From NCBI GenBank assembly GCA_031276355.1, contig JAISNC010000028.1, forward strand, positions 1 through 64,000: a stretch of 64,000 nt of DNA, given 5' to 3'. This DNA is from Odoribacteraceae bacterium (GTDB lineage: Bacteria; Bacteroidota; Bacteroidia; Bacteroidales; Marinifilaceae). The notes under the pieces are model-generated. The model was not told the DNA's origin. It made no database searches and saw nothing but the letters and a program-made list of their open reading frames with translations. Positions 8,387 through 18,426 of this stretch are shown here, piece after piece (the stretch's first letter is position 1; each line of letters opens with the position of its first letter). The position numbers and the translations under genes are program-made.

Positions 8387-10003
8387 TCACGCCGCCGGGG
8401 CGGGGGTCACGGGGTTGTTCTCCTGGATCCCCTTGTTCGTGTTCATCTCGCTCTCGGGGATCAGCCAGAGGAGGATCGGGTCCTCGACCGGCAAGTTGAA
8501 GCGGGCGACGGCCGGGAAGTTCGTCCCGACGCGCTCCAGCGGTTTCTTCAATCGCTTGAGGTCGAAGAGGGAGAAGCCCTCGCCCCACAGCTCGACGCGG
8601 CGCTGCAGCCAGATCTCGTCGCGCAGCTCCCCGGCCGTCGTGGCCGTCGAGGCGAAGGCGGGGTAGCGGCACGTCTTCACGAAATCCTCCAGCACCTTCT
8701 TGCCCCCGGCCAGGTCGCCGCCCATGGCCAGCGCCTCGGCCCGGACGAGGATCATCTCCTCGGCGCGCATGAGGGGGAAGTCGCAGGCGTTCGTCGGGTT
8801 GTTGTAGATGTCCTTGTAGGGGCCGAACTTGACGTTGAGGCAGGAGTCGCGGAAGCCGAACCACTCGGCCGGGCCGTACTCCTGGCCGTTGTAGGTGATC
8901 CTCCAGGCGGTGTCGAGGTGGGGGGAGGAGCGTTTCCCGTCGAGCCACCACCCCTTGCGAACGTCGCCGGCGGGGATGGCGTTCCAGAGGGCGCCGTTGA
9001 TATACCTCCCGGCGTTCGCGGGGGCGTAGCCGTTGCCGGTGAGGCTGCACGCGTGCGAGGGGAAGTTGACGATGCCCGTCTGCACGACCTCGTTGTTCTC
9101 CGAGATGGCGCACCCCCAGATCCACGAGGGGGCGGCGATGTCGTTGAACGAGGGGCGCGAGACCTCCTCGATGGAGTAAGGGACGTGCCCCTCCAGGGCC
9201 TTCGCCGCGTCGTCGGCCGCGTCCTGCCAGCGCTCCATCAGCAGGTAAGCCCGCGCGCGGAGGCCGCGGGCGACGTTGGCGTTGATGACCTCCTTCTTGC
9301 CCCGGCGGTCGAAGCCGTCGAGGAGGGCGATGGCGGAGGTGAGGTCGCCGACGATCTGCTCGAAGAGCCTCTCGAGGGTGACGCGGGGGTTATCGTTCAC
9401 CTCGCGCGGGGTGGCGTCCTGGAGGACGAGGGGGACGGAGAGCGCCCGCTCGTGGCCCTTGTACGTGAACTGGTACACCTGGGCGAGGTGCAGGTAGTCG
9501 AAGGCGCGCGAGGCGAGGGCCTGCCCGAGGTAGGCCTTGAGGGCCTTGTCGGTGGTGGCGGGATCGATGACGGCGATGATGTCGTTGGCCGTCTTGACGC
9601 GCGCGTAGAAGAGGTGCCAGAGGAAGTAGGTGGCCGTCCCGTTGGCCACGCGGTCGGTGAAGAGCATCTGGGAGTTGAACCAGTTGTAGCCGCTGTTCTC
9701 CGAGGGCATGTCCATCCCCGAGGCATCGAACATCAGGCAGGCGGCGGGGTAACCGAAGTCGAAATGGTTATCGCGGCCCGCCCACGAGGAGATGGCGAAC
9801 GCCTGGATCAGGCCGGCGTAGAGGCCGTTGACGTCCGATTGCACCTTGAGGGGGTCGAGGGTGACCAGCTGGTTTTTCCGGTCGCCGGTGACGGCGTCGC
9901 CGGCCGGCTCGAGGGAGAGGTCGCAGCCTCCCCCCGACAGCATCACCGCGGCGATGCAGGCGAAGAGTAACTCGCGTTTTTTCATGATTTTCCTGTTTTT
10001 CAT
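8387..10003 (-). CDS. SusD/RagB family nutrient-uptake lipoprotein
   Basis: MKKRELLFACIAAVMLSGGGCDLSLEP...; C-terminal LMRAEEMILVRAEALAMGG...LRDEIWLQRRVELWGEGFSLFDLKRLKKPL typical of SusD; adjacent to SusC. Confidence 0.95.
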   Translation of the reverse strand: MKNRKIMKKRELLFACIAAVMLSGGGCDLSLEPAGDAVTGDRKNQLVTLDPLKVQSDVNGLYAGLIQAFAISSWAGRDNHFDFGYPAACLMFDASGMDMPSENSGYNWFNSQMLFTDRVANGTATYFLWHLFYARVKTANDIIAVIDPATTDKALKAYLGQALASRAFDYLHLAQVYQFTYKGHERALSVPLVLQDATPREVNDNPRVTLERLFEQIVGDLTSAIALLDGFDRRGKKEVINANVARGLRARAYLLMERWQDAADDAAKALEGHVPYSIEEVSRPSFNDIAAPSWIWGCAISENNEVVQTGIVNFPSHACSLTGNGYAPANAGRYINGALWNAIPAGDVRKGWWLDGKRSSPHLDTAWRITYNGQEYGPAEWFGFRDSCLNVKFGPYKDIYNNPTNACDFPLMRAEEMILVRAEALAMGGDLAGGKKVLEDFVKTCRYPAFASTATTAGELRDEIWLQRRVELWGEGFSLFDLKRLKKPLERVGTNFPAVARFNLPVEDPILLWLIPESEMNTNKGIQENNPVTPAPAA

Positions 10004-10006
10004 GGG

Positions 10007-13000
10007 TTAAAATTTCAAGCTTATGCCTCCCGACAGGGCGCGCACGGGCGAATAGCGGGCGGCGGTGATGGAGGTGTAGGACTGCCTCGGGTCAAGGCCC
10101 CGGCGCCGGGTGAAGAGGGCGAGGTTGTCGGCGGCGCAGTAGACCCGCAGCCCGGCGATGTTATGCCCCTCGAGGAAGGCGGCGGGAAGGGTGTACCCCA
10201 GCGTGACGTTCGTGATGTCGAGGTAGTCGGAACTGACGAGGAAGCGGCTGGAGGAGGAGTTGGCGTAGGTATCGTTGGCGGCCACGCGGGGCACCGGGCT
10301 GTCGGCCCGGAGGGGCGACCAGGAGCGGAGGATATCCTCGTGCCAGTTGTGGCCGGCGCTGGAGGCCGAGCCGGGGTGCATCAACCCCTGGTAGCCGGAG
10401 TCGAAGACGCGCCCGCCGAGCTGGTAGGCGGCCGAGCACGAGAGGTCGAAGCCCCCGCCCGCGAGGGTGAAGCCGAAGCCGCCGTAGAGGCCGGGAAGGA
10501 GGTCGCCGGTGGGGTACTTCACGGCGAGGGGATACTCGGTGGTCGTGACGGGCGTCCCCCCCGGCCCGTCGGCGGCGTGGTAGAGGGCGCGCCCCGCGGC
10601 GTCCACGCCCGCGTAGCGGGGGAGGTAGAGCTGGTACATGGATCGCCCCTCCTGGTAGATGCTCGTCCCGTCGACGAGTTGCCCGCCGAGTTCCGGGGCG
10701 AGGGCGAGGATCTTGTTGTCGAGCATCGTCGCGTTGGCAAAGAGGTCGAGGCGCGCGGGGCCGGCGGCGAAAAGGGCGGAGTTCAGCCCGATCTCGAGGC
10801 CGCTGTTGGAGACCTTGCCGATGTTCGAGGGGAAGACGGCGTAGCCGCCGGAGGGGGAGACGGGGCGGTAGTAGAGCATGTCGTCGGTGACGCGCGAGAA
10901 GTACTCGACCGTCCCGGCCAGCTTGCCGCCCCAGAACGAGAAGTCGACCCCGGCGTTGAAGGAGCGGGAGGTCTCCCAGGTGATCTCCTTGTTCCCCTTG
11001 TAGGCAAGGGCGAGGGCGAAGTCGCCGTTGTTCTCGGCGAGGGTGTACTGGTCGCGGTCGGGGTAGTAATTGGTGGAGCCGTCCTGGTAGAGGAGGTCAT
11101 CGTTCCCCTGGATGCCGTAGCTGGCCTTGATTTTCAGGAGATCGATCCAGGAGCGATCGGCCAGGAAAGGCTCCTTGGAGATGACCCAGGCGGCGCCCGC
11201 GCTGCCGAAGTTACCCCAGCGGCGGCTCTTGTCGAAGCGCGAGGAGGCGTCGCGGCGGTAAGAGAGGCTGAAGACGTACGCGTGATCCAGCTCGTATCGC
11301 GCGCGGCCGAACCACCCCTCGGTCTTGTAGCGGTTCGTGCTGGAGGCGGCCGCGGGGTTCAGGATCGCGTTGTTGATCTCGACGACGCCCGGGTCGTAGA
11401 GCTTCTCCTTGTTCGCGCGCAGGGAACTCGCGCGCAGGGAGTAATACTCGTGGCCCAGGAGGAGGTCGACGGCGTGGCGGTCGCCGAACGCGCGCGCGTA
11501 GGCGAGCAGTTGCTGGTGGTTGACGGAGGCCTCGCGGTCGTGCCCGACGTAGACGATGCCGCCGACCTTGGAGTACTGGCCGTAGTGGGTGTTGTAGAGG
11601 CGGGTATAGCGGGTGTTATCGATGTCCGCCCCGAAGTTATAGGTGAAGTTTAGCCCCTCGGCCAGCTCGACGGTGGCGTACCAGCGACCGCCGAAGATGT
11701 CGCTCGTGTAGTCACGCTTGTCCAGCTGGGCGAGGGAGGCGGGGTTAGAACCGCTCATGAAGGTGCGCTTGAAGTTGCCGGTGGTCTGGTCGCCGAAATC
11801 GTAGACGGTAAGCCCGCGGCCGTCTTTCAGGATCGCCCCGGTGCTGTCCCGGGCGTAGAGCGGGTAGACGGGAGCGATGTTGTTGGCCAGGTAGAAGAGG
11901 TTGACGGAACTCCCGCTGGAGGTCTGGCCGGCGGGGTATTGCATGTCGTAGCGGGTGAAGGAGAGTTTACTCCCCACCTTGAGCCAACGCTTGGCCTGGT
12001 AGTCGACATTGGCGCGGGAGGTGTACCGCGTGAACCCCGACCCGGCCATGATGCCGGAATCGTCGAGATAACCGAGCGAGAGGTAGTAGTTGAGGTTGTC
12101 GGTCACGCCCGACACGGAGAGGTTATACTCCTGGCGAAGATTGCCCTTGTCGAACAACTCCTCGTACCAGTCATCGGGGCGATAGGTGTACGTCCCGTCG
12201 GTGTAGCCGAGCGTCGCGTTCCGGTTGATCTTCCCGTCCGTGTCGAAAAGCTCTTCCCCGGCGGGCAGGGTGTAGATCTGGTAACCGATCCCGCCGTCAT
12301 TGTTCGTCGCGATGCCGGCAAGCACGGCCGCGTGGGCCTCGGCGGGGTTTTTGGAAACCGCGAAACTGTTGTACATGGCCTCGTAGACCTTTTCGAGGTA
12401 AGTGGCCGGGTCTTTCAGCACCCGGTAGTTGGGCACGGCGCGGGAGTTATTGCCCCAACGCGCGTCCACGGTAACAAGCGCGTCGCGCGTCTTGGCTTTC
12501 TTGGTGGTCACCAGGATGACACCGTTCGCCCCGCGGGCGCCGTAGAGCGCGTTCGAGGCGGCGTCTTTCAGGACGGTCACCGTCTCGATGTCGGCGTTAT
12601 TGATGGCGGCCACGTCCCCGTCGTACGGCACCCCGTCGACCACGTACAAGGGCGCGTTACCGGCCGACATGGAACCGGTCCCCCGGATACGAACGGTGGA
12701 GGTGACGCCCGGTTGACCGTCCACCGCGCGCACCTGCACGCCGGCCACCTGCCCCGACAGGATGCCGGTGACGTTGGTCGCCTGGCGCCGCGACAGCGCC
12801 TCGTCCTTGATCGTGGCGATGGACCCCGTGAAGGACTCCTTCTTGGCCGTGCCGTACGCCACGACGATGACCTCGTCGATCTGCTTGATCTCTTCCTCCA
12901 GTGTCACGTCGACGCGCCGCCGGTTGCCGACGGCGATCTCCTGGCTCTTGAAGCCGATGAACGAGAACTGTAACACGGCATCGGGCGTGACGGTGATCGT

Positions 13001-13177
13001 GTACTCGCCGCGCGTGTCAGTGATGACGCCTCGTCGCGTGCCTTGTTGAAGGATGGTAACGCCGGGTAGCGCGCCACCGTCCGCGGATGTAACTTTTCCC
13101 GATACTTGCAGTTCCTGGGCCCCGGCTGGAACGGAGAGCAACCAGAACGCGAGCATGTAAATCAATCTTTTTTTCAT
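10007..13177 (-). CDS. SusC/RagA family TonB-linked outer membrane protein
   Basis: MKKRLIYMLAFWLLSVPAGAQELQVSGKVTSADGGALPGVTILQQGTRRGVITDTRGEYTI...DEVIVVAYGTAKKESFTGSIATI...VLKDAASNALYGARGANGVILVTTKKA. Confidence 0.96.
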   Translation of the reverse strand: MKKRLIYMLAFWLLSVPAGAQELQVSGKVTSADGGALPGVTILQQGTRRGVITDTRGEYTITVTPDAVLQFSFIGFKSQEIAVGNRRRVDVTLEEEIKQIDEVIVVAYGTAKKESFTGSIATIKDEALSRRQATNVTGILSGQVAGVQVRAVDGQPGVTSTVRIRGTGSMSAGNAPLYVVDGVPYDGDVAAINNADIETVTVLKDAASNALYGARGANGVILVTTKKAKTRDALVTVDARWGNNSRAVPNYRVLKDPATYLEKVYEAMYNSFAVSKNPAEAHAAVLAGIATNNDGGIGYQIYTLPAGEELFDTDGKINRNATLGYTDGTYTYRPDDWYEELFDKGNLRQEYNLSVSGVTDNLNYYLSLGYLDDSGIMAGSGFTRYTSRANVDYQAKRWLKVGSKLSFTRYDMQYPAGQTSSGSSVNLFYLANNIAPVYPLYARDSTGAILKDGRGLTVYDFGDQTTGNFKRTFMSGSNPASLAQLDKRDYTSDIFGGRWYATVELAEGLNFTYNFGADIDNTRYTRLYNTHYGQYSKVGGIVYVGHDREASVNHQQLLAYARAFGDRHAVDLLLGHEYYSLRASSLRANKEKLYDPGVVEINNAILNPAAASSTNRYKTEGWFGRARYELDHAYVFSLSYRRDASSRFDKSRRWGNFGSAGAAWVISKEPFLADRSWIDLLKIKASYGIQGNDDLLYQDGSTNYYPDRDQYTLAENNGDFALALAYKGNKEITWETSRSFNAGVDFSFWGGKLAGTVEYFSRVTDDMLYYRPVSPSGGYAVFPSNIGKVSNSGLEIGLNSALFAAGPARLDLFANATMLDNKILALAPELGGQLVDGTSIYQEGRSMYQLYLPRYAGVDAAGRALYHAADGPGGTPVTTTEYPLAVKYPTGDLLPGLYGGFGFTLAGGGFDLSCSAAYQLGGRVFDSGYQGLMHPGSASSAGHNWHEDILRSWSPLRADSPVPRVAANDTYANSSSSRFLVSSDYLDITNVTLGYTLPAAFLEGHNIAGLRVYCAADNLALFTRRRGLDPRQSYTSITAARYSPVRALSGGISLKF

Positions 13178-13426
13178 ACTTGTAAGTTTTCTTGTTAACA
13201 TAAATAGGAGATACGAATAGCAGATCCCGGATCACAAACGCCATCTGCATCCAGGCCACGAAAGCGCCGCGCTTCCCGCGCCGGCTCGTGCCGCCGGACG
13301 GGTCGCCCCCATCTGCCCGATAAGGGCGGGTAATTCTTGAAAATCAACTGTTCCATAAATCGATTATTTAATTTGACCACCCGTTCCCTCGCGAGAGAGA
13401 ACGCTAAAATTCTCGCGTGTTTATCG

Positions 13427-13708
13427 TTTACAGGAGGGCCGGCAACGGCGATCGCGTTGCCGTATCTCCTCTCACCTCATCGAGAAAGGGCGCGTTCGGG
13501 ATAGAATGGGCAAAGGATAGTCCGATTTTTCAACTACCACGCGTAACGGGAAGTCTATTTTTACAGGAGTCCCGGCAACAGGGATCGAAGCGAAACAGAG
13601 CGGTAGGGATGAGCGATCGCGTTGTCGTATCTCCTCTCACCTCATCGAGAATCAGTCGTTTTAGGGTAGAATAAATAGATGGTAGTTCGATTTTTCAAAC
13701 AGCACACA
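13427..13708. repeat. Two-copy direct repeat of a potentially structured element (copies about 13427-13543 and 13558-13708)
   Basis: Shared tttacaggag..ccggcaac, gcgatcgcgttg(c/t)cgtatctcctctcacctcatcgaga and gttcgatttttcaa-like blocks. Confidence 0.75.
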
Positions 13709-13719
13709 CGATGATTTGA

Positions 13720-13750
13720 CAAATGTATGCATAGTTCTTGTCAATTCCAA
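13720..13750 (-). promoter_or_regulatory. Putative promoter upstream of susC (minus strand TTG-N20-TACATTTG)
   Basis: Plus strand caaatgta (13720-13727) and caa (13748-13750), 20-nt spacer; implies a leader of about 530 nt. Confidence 0.45.
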
Positions 13751-14040
13751 CATGTCAGGCCCATTATTTTTACAGTTTTATCGCTGGATAACGCATAATA
13801 CGCTTTAAAACACGATTTTTGAACAAGCGGGATCCCTATTCAACCAACCTATCGCGAGGAAAAACGATATGGGCCATAAACTCCTCCCCGCGACAATAAA
13901 CACGAGCGCACGAGGTGGCTGATTGGATATGTCTATTGGCTACCGAGGGTGTGTTGTTTTTCGGATTAGGTGAAAACGAGGTTTAGGAGCGATCGGTTTT
14001 GAATCCAGGAATCGTCGAACGGATGGGCCGTGATGTAAGA

Positions 14041-14122
14041 GGCTGTCTCGAAAGGGAGGTGCGCACGGGCATCCCGTCAGGGATGCGAGAAAACGCCCGA
14101 AAGTTGACTTTTGAGACAGTCC
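14041..14122. repeat. MITE-like element with imperfect terminal inverted repeats
   Basis: ggctgtctcgaaag ... cttttgagacagtcc with internal hairpin gcatcccgtcagggatgc. Confidence 0.65.
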
Positions 14123-14150
14123 CGGATGCAATCGCCCGGTGGTAGCCCAA

Positions 14151-14184
14151 AAAAAATCGTCCCGGTTACCCGGGACGATTTTTT
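14151..14184 (-). terminator. Strong (bidirectional) terminator after rplQ
   Basis: aaaaaatcgtcccgg-ttac-ccgggacgatttttt. Confidence 0.85.
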
Positions 14185-14201
14185 GCCTTTCCAACGAGAG
14201 G

Positions 14202-14783
14202 TTAGGCTTGTGGATCTTCGGCCTTCGGGGCCTCGTCCTCCACCACGGGAGGCTCTTCTGCCACCGCGATCTCTCCCGTCGCCTCCAAGTTCTTTTCCAC
14301 GATCTCCACGGCCTCTTCCACAATAGCCTGAGCATCGGCCGCCGTCATGGGTTTCTCTTTCTTGGAAGAGCGACGCCGGCGGGCCGGGGCCTTCTTCTCC
14401 GCCTTCACCTCGGTGTAAGTGGTATTGTAATCCACCAACTCGATGATACACCTGTCCGCGTTATCCCCGATACGCGTGCCGCTCAATTTCAAGATCCGGG
14501 TATAACCGCCGGGACGATTAGCCACCTTTTGTGACACCTCGTTAAACAACTCGGAGATCACCTGTTTCTGGCGAAGGTACGCGAAGGTAATCCGGCGCGA
14601 GTGCGTCGAATCCTCCTTGCACTTGGTGATCAACGGCTCCACGTACACCCGCAACGCCTTGGCCTTGGCCACCGTGGTTTCGATCCTCTTGTGGAGGATC
14701 AACGAGCAAGCCATGTTCGCGAGCATCGCCTTTCTATGGGAGCTTGTCCTGCCTAAATGGTTAAATTTCTTATTATGTCTCAT
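14202..14783 (-). CDS. rplQ: 50S ribosomal protein L17 with acidic/Ala-rich C-terminal extension
   Basis: [45 protein letters not shown]. Confidence 0.98.
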   Translation of the reverse strand: MRHNKKFNHLGRTSSHRKAMLANMACSLILHKRIETTVAKAKALRVYVEPLITKCKEDSTHSRRITFAYLRQKQVISELFNEVSQKVANRPGGYTRILKLSGTRIGDNADRCIIELVDYNTTYTEVKAEKKAPARRRRSSKKEKPMTAADAQAIVEEAVEIVEKNLEATGEIAVAEEPPVVEDEAPKAEDPQA

Positions 14784-14788
14784 CTTGA

Positions 14789-15781
14789 TTACTCTTTGTC
14801 TAATTTATACTTGGCAACATCCATTCCAAACTCGAGGTTGTTGTTCTCCAGAAGGGCTTCCAACTCGGTCAAAGACTTCTTACCGAAATTCCTAAACTTC
14901 AACAGGTCGTTCTTGTTGAACTGCACTAACTCACCCAAGGTCTCCACCTCCGCCGACTTCAAGCAGTTCAGGGCGCGCACGGAGAGATCCATGTCCACCA
15001 ACCGTGTTTTTAACAACTGGCGCATGTGCAGTATCTCCTCGTCGAACTCGTCATTCCCGTAGTTATCCTCGGTCTCCAGCGTGATCTTCTCGTCGGAAAA
15101 GAGCATGAAATGGTGGATCAGTATCTTCGCGGCCTCTTTTAAGGCATCCAGCGGGGTGATGGAGCCATCCGTTTCGATCTCCAGAAAAAGACACTCGTAG
15201 TCGGTTTTTCCCTCCACGCGGTAATCCTTCACCTCGCACTTGACGTTCAGTATCGGCGTATAGACCGCGTCCACCGGGATAAAACCGATCTCGACATCCT
15301 CCGGCACGCTCTCGGTCGCCGGCACGTACCCGCGTCCCTTCTGGATGGTCACCTCCATCTCCAAAACGGTAGCGGGATCCATGTAACAAATAAGCTCGTT
15401 CGGGTTCAACACCTCGAAACTACTCATCGCGCGGTTGAAATCACCGGCCGTGAAGGTCTCCTGGCCGGAAATAATCAAGGTCACCTTCTCCTCCTCGACA
15501 TCCTCCACCTTCCGCTTGAAACGAACTTTTTTCAGGTTTAAGATGATTTCGGTCACATCCTCTATAATCCCAGGTATCGTGGCAAATTCATGGTCGACAC
15601 CTTGAATGCGGATACCGGTAATCGCAAAGCCTTCCAATGAAGACAATAATATTCTACGTAATGGATTACCGATAGTGGTACCGTAACCAGGCTCCAACGG
15701 GCGGAATTCGAATTTACCGAAATGCCCCGTTGATTCGAGCATGATCACTTTATCCGGTTTCTGGAAAGCTAATATTGCCAT
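14789..15781 (-). CDS. rpoA: DNA-directed RNA polymerase alpha subunit
   Basis: Alpha N-terminal [39 protein letters not shown] and C-terminal [17 protein letters not shown]. Confidence 0.98.
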   Translation of the reverse strand: MAILAFQKPDKVIMLESTGHFGKFEFRPLEPGYGTTIGNPLRRILLSSLEGFAITGIRIQGVDHEFATIPGIIEDVTEIILNLKKVRFKRKVEDVEEEKVTLIISGQETFTAGDFNRAMSSFEVLNPNELICYMDPATVLEMEVTIQKGRGYVPATESVPEDVEIGFIPVDAVYTPILNVKCEVKDYRVEGKTDYECLFLEIETDGSITPLDALKEAAKILIHHFMLFSDEKITLETEDNYGNDEFDEEILHMRQLLKTRLVDMDLSVRALNCLKSAEVETLGELVQFNKNDLLKFRNFGKKSLTELEALLENNNLEFGMDVAKYKLDKE

Positions 15782-15797
15782 ATAATACTATTTTACA

Positions 15798-16406
15798 TTA
15801 CTTCGAATATAACTCTACGATTAACTGCTCTTTGATATTCTCGGGAATATCCGCGCGTGCCGGCACGTTCAAGAACTTGCCGCTCATGGACGCGCCATCC
15901 CACTCCAGCCACGAATAGCGGTTGCTTCTAAGGCCCCGTAACGATTCGTTGATTACCTCGAGGGATTTCGATTTTTCCCTCACGCCCACGATGTCTCCGG
16001 GGCGAACACTTGCCGAGGGGATGTTACAGACGTGCCCATTCACCGTGATATGGCAGTGATTCACGCACTGGCGGGCAGCGGCCCGCGTGGGGGCTATCCC
16101 CAGGCGGTACACCACGTTATCCAAGCGGCACTCCAGCATCTGGAGCAACACCTCGCCGGTGACGCCTTTCTTGCTCTCTGCCTTCTCGAAGGTGTTGCGG
16201 AACTGTCTCTCCAACAGGCCATAGGTGTACTTCGCCTTCTGTTTCTCCTTCAACTGGATGCCATACTCGGAGACTTTCTTTCTACGGGCGGCCTGGCCAT
16301 GTTGTCCGGGAGGATAATTTTTACGCTCCAACGCCTTGTCCGGGCCAAAAATAGGCTCCCCGAATTTCCTTGCTATCTTAGACTTGGGTCCTGTATATCT
16401 TGCCAT
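15798..16406 (-). CDS. rpsD: 30S ribosomal protein S4
   Basis: [37 protein letters not shown]. Confidence 0.98.
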   Translation of the reverse strand: MARYTGPKSKIARKFGEPIFGPDKALERKNYPPGQHGQAARRKKVSEYGIQLKEKQKAKYTYGLLERQFRNTFEKAESKKGVTGEVLLQMLECRLDNVVYRLGIAPTRAAARQCVNHCHITVNGHVCNIPSASVRPGDIVGVREKSKSLEVINESLRGLRSNRYSWLEWDGASMSGKFLNVPARADIPENIKEQLIVELYSK

Positions 16407-16451
16407 AATCCTATCGAATTTTGAAATCTATTAATGTTTACTCTCGTTCCG

Positions 16452-16844
16452 TTAGATTCTCCTGCGTTTCGGCGGGCGACATCCGTTATGCGGGAGCGGC
16501 GTGACGTCAACGATCTCCGTCACTTCGATGCCACAAGCGTGGATAGCGCGGATGGCCGACTCGCGACCGTTACCCGGCCCCTTCACGAACGCCTTAACCT
16601 TTCTCATTCCCAAGTCAAAAGCGACTTTTCCACAATCGGTTGCCGCCGTCTGGGCGGCATACGGGGTGTTTTTCTTCGATCCTCTAAATCCCATCTTTCC
16701 CGCGGACGACCACGAGATCACCTGACCGTTCACGTTGGTCATGGAAACGATGATGTTATTGAAAGAGGAGTGAACGTGTGCGTGTCCCACGGCTTCTACT
16801 TTAACCAGCCGTTTCTTGTGCGACGATGTAGTCTTCTTTGCCAT
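16452..16844 (-). CDS. rpsK: 30S ribosomal protein S11
   Basis: [43 protein letters not shown]. Confidence 0.98.
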   Translation of the reverse strand: MAKKTTSSHKKRLVKVEAVGHAHVHSSFNNIIVSMTNVNGQVISWSSAGKMGFRGSKKNTPYAAQTAATDCGKVAFDLGMRKVKAFVKGPGNGRESAIRAIHACGIEVTEIVDVTPLPHNGCRPPKRRRI

Positions 16845-16862
16845 ATTTCAATCTCTTTTCAA

Positions 16863-17240
16863 TTATTTCGTTGCCTTCTTCTTGTTAGCAACTGTTTTCT
16901 TCTTGCCCTTTCTCGTGCGGGCGTTGTTCTTTGTACTCTGTCCCCGAACCGGGAGGCCGAGACGATGCCTGATTCCACGGTAACAACCGATGTCCATCAA
17001 GCGTTTGATGTTCGTTTGGACGGACGTTCTCAACTCTCCTTCTACCTTGTACTCATCGTTGATGATCTTACGTACGGTAGCCAGTTGATCGTCATTCCAA
17101 TCCTTGACCTTAACGTCTAAATCGATGCCAGCCTTTTCTAATATGGTCTTGGCACTACTTCTGCCTATACCGTAGATATAGGTCAGAGCTACTTCCCCTC
17201 TTTTACTCGAGGGTAAATCTACACCGACGATTCTTGCCAT
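16863..17240 (-). CDS. rpsM: 30S ribosomal protein S13
   Basis: [34 protein letters not shown]...[24 protein letters not shown]. Confidence 0.98.
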   Translation of the reverse strand: MARIVGVDLPSSKRGEVALTYIYGIGRSSAKTILEKAGIDLDVKVKDWNDDQLATVRKIINDEYKVEGELRTSVQTNIKRLMDIGCYRGIRHRLGLPVRGQSTKNNARTRKGKKKTVANKKKATK

Positions 17241-17273
17241 AAAAATTTTACTCGTTTATAACTAAATTAATAA

Positions 17274-17390
17274 TCACCCCTGGCGTTGTTTAAACTTCGG
17301 GGTCTTTTTGCAAATGACGTATAACACGCCTTTTCTTCTTACAATCTTGCAATCAGCGCTACGCTTCTTGACCGACGTTCTTACCTTCAT
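17274..17390 (-). CDS. rpmJ: 50S ribosomal protein L36 (38 aa, absent from ORF track)
   Basis: Minus-strand translation [38 protein letters not shown]. Confidence 0.95.
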   Translation of the reverse strand: MKVRTSVKKRSADCKIVRRKGVLYVICKKTPKFKQRQG

Positions 17391-17402
17391 GGTTCCTACA
17401 AT

Positions 17403-17624
17403 TTAATTTTTATACCTGAACGTTATCCTACCTTTCGTGAGATCGTAGGGGGACATGTCCACCCGTACCTGATCTCCCGGAAGTATCTTTATATAATGCA
17501 TCCGCATCTTGCCAGAGATATGGGCGGTGATGATGTGCCCATTCTTCAACTCGACCCGGAACATCGCATTCGACAATGCTTCCGTTATCACTCCATCTTG
17601 TTCTATCGAAGGCTGTTTTGCCAT
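17403..17624 (-). CDS. infA: Translation initiation factor IF-1
   Basis: [72 protein letters not shown]. Confidence 0.98.
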   Translation of the reverse strand: MAKQPSIEQDGVITEALSNAMFRVELKNGHIITAHISGKMRMHYIKILPGDQVRVDMSPYDLTKGRITFRYKN

Positions 17625-17629
17625 AGATT

Positions 17630-18403
17630 TTACAGTTGATATTTACTATCTATAAACTCAAACGTCGACAAAATGTCCGCGTTCCCCTTGGCCACGGCCA
17701 CCGTGTGCTCGAAGTGAGCGGAAGGCAACCCATCACGCGTTTTGATCGTCCAACCGTCGTCCAACTGGACAACGTAACGCTTCCCCGCGTTGATCATCGG
17801 CTCGATAGCGATCACCATGCCCACGTTTAACTTAGGCCCTTGTCCCCGCTTGCCGTAATTCGGCACCTGCGGATCCTCGTGCAGGTCGCGTCCCACGCCA
17901 TGTCCTACCATCTCTCGTACGACCGAGAAGCCGTTCGACTCGGCGTGCTGTTGCACCGCGTGGCTCACATCTCCTATACGCATCCCGGCCACGGCTTGCT
18001 CGATTCCCTTGTACAGGCACTCCTTCGTCACGCGCAACAAATTCCACTTCTCCTCGCTCACCTCCCCGACAGCAAACGTGTAAGCACTGTCCCCGTGGAA
18101 TCCGTTTTTTACCACCCCGCAATCAATAGAAACGATGTCCCCCTCTTCCACGAGACGAGACGACGGGATCCCGTGCACCACCTCGTCATTTATCGAGATG
18201 CAAAGCGTGTTCGGAAATCCCCCGTAACCGAGGAAACCGGGAACCCCGCCGTGCGACCGGATAAAATCTTCCGCGATCCTATCCAACGCGCTGGTCGAGA
18301 TACCGGGGCGGATGTGTCTCGACACCTCCCCCAGCGTCATCCCGACCAGCCGGTTGCTCTCCCGCAATAACTCGATCTCCTCTCGTGTCTTTAAAAAAAT
18401 CAT
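17630..18403 (-). CDS. map: Type I methionine aminopeptidase
   Basis: [31 protein letters not shown]...[13 protein letters not shown]...[20 protein letters not shown]. Confidence 0.97.
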   Translation of the reverse strand: MIFLKTREEIELLRESNRLVGMTLGEVSRHIRPGISTSALDRIAEDFIRSHGGVPGFLGYGGFPNTLCISINDEVVHGIPSSRLVEEGDIVSIDCGVVKNGFHGDSAYTFAVGEVSEEKWNLLRVTKECLYKGIEQAVAGMRIGDVSHAVQQHAESNGFSVVREMVGHGVGRDLHEDPQVPNYGKRGQGPKLNVGMVIAIEPMINAGKRYVVQLDDGWTIKTRDGLPSAHFEHTVAVAKGNADILSTFEFIDSKYQL

Positions 18404-18426
18404 CTCGCAAAAGTACAACAATTTTT

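Noticed and set aside
8234-9970. 578-aa plus-strand ORF opposite susD
   Set aside because: Repetitive Val/Gly/Arg/Glu-rich shadow ORF caused by GC-rich codon bias; the minus strand encodes a clear SusD.
10163-11653. 496-aa plus-strand ORF inside susC
   Set aside because: Antisense shadow of a well-supported TonB receptor; low-complexity composition, no recognisable domain.
11939-12973. 344-aa plus-strand ORF inside susC
   Set aside because: Same shadow effect as above.
18408-18415. TACTTTTG-like -7 box just upstream of map
   Set aside because: Only about 5 nt before the preferred map start, so a TSS there would fall inside the gene; probably chance within an A-rich gap.
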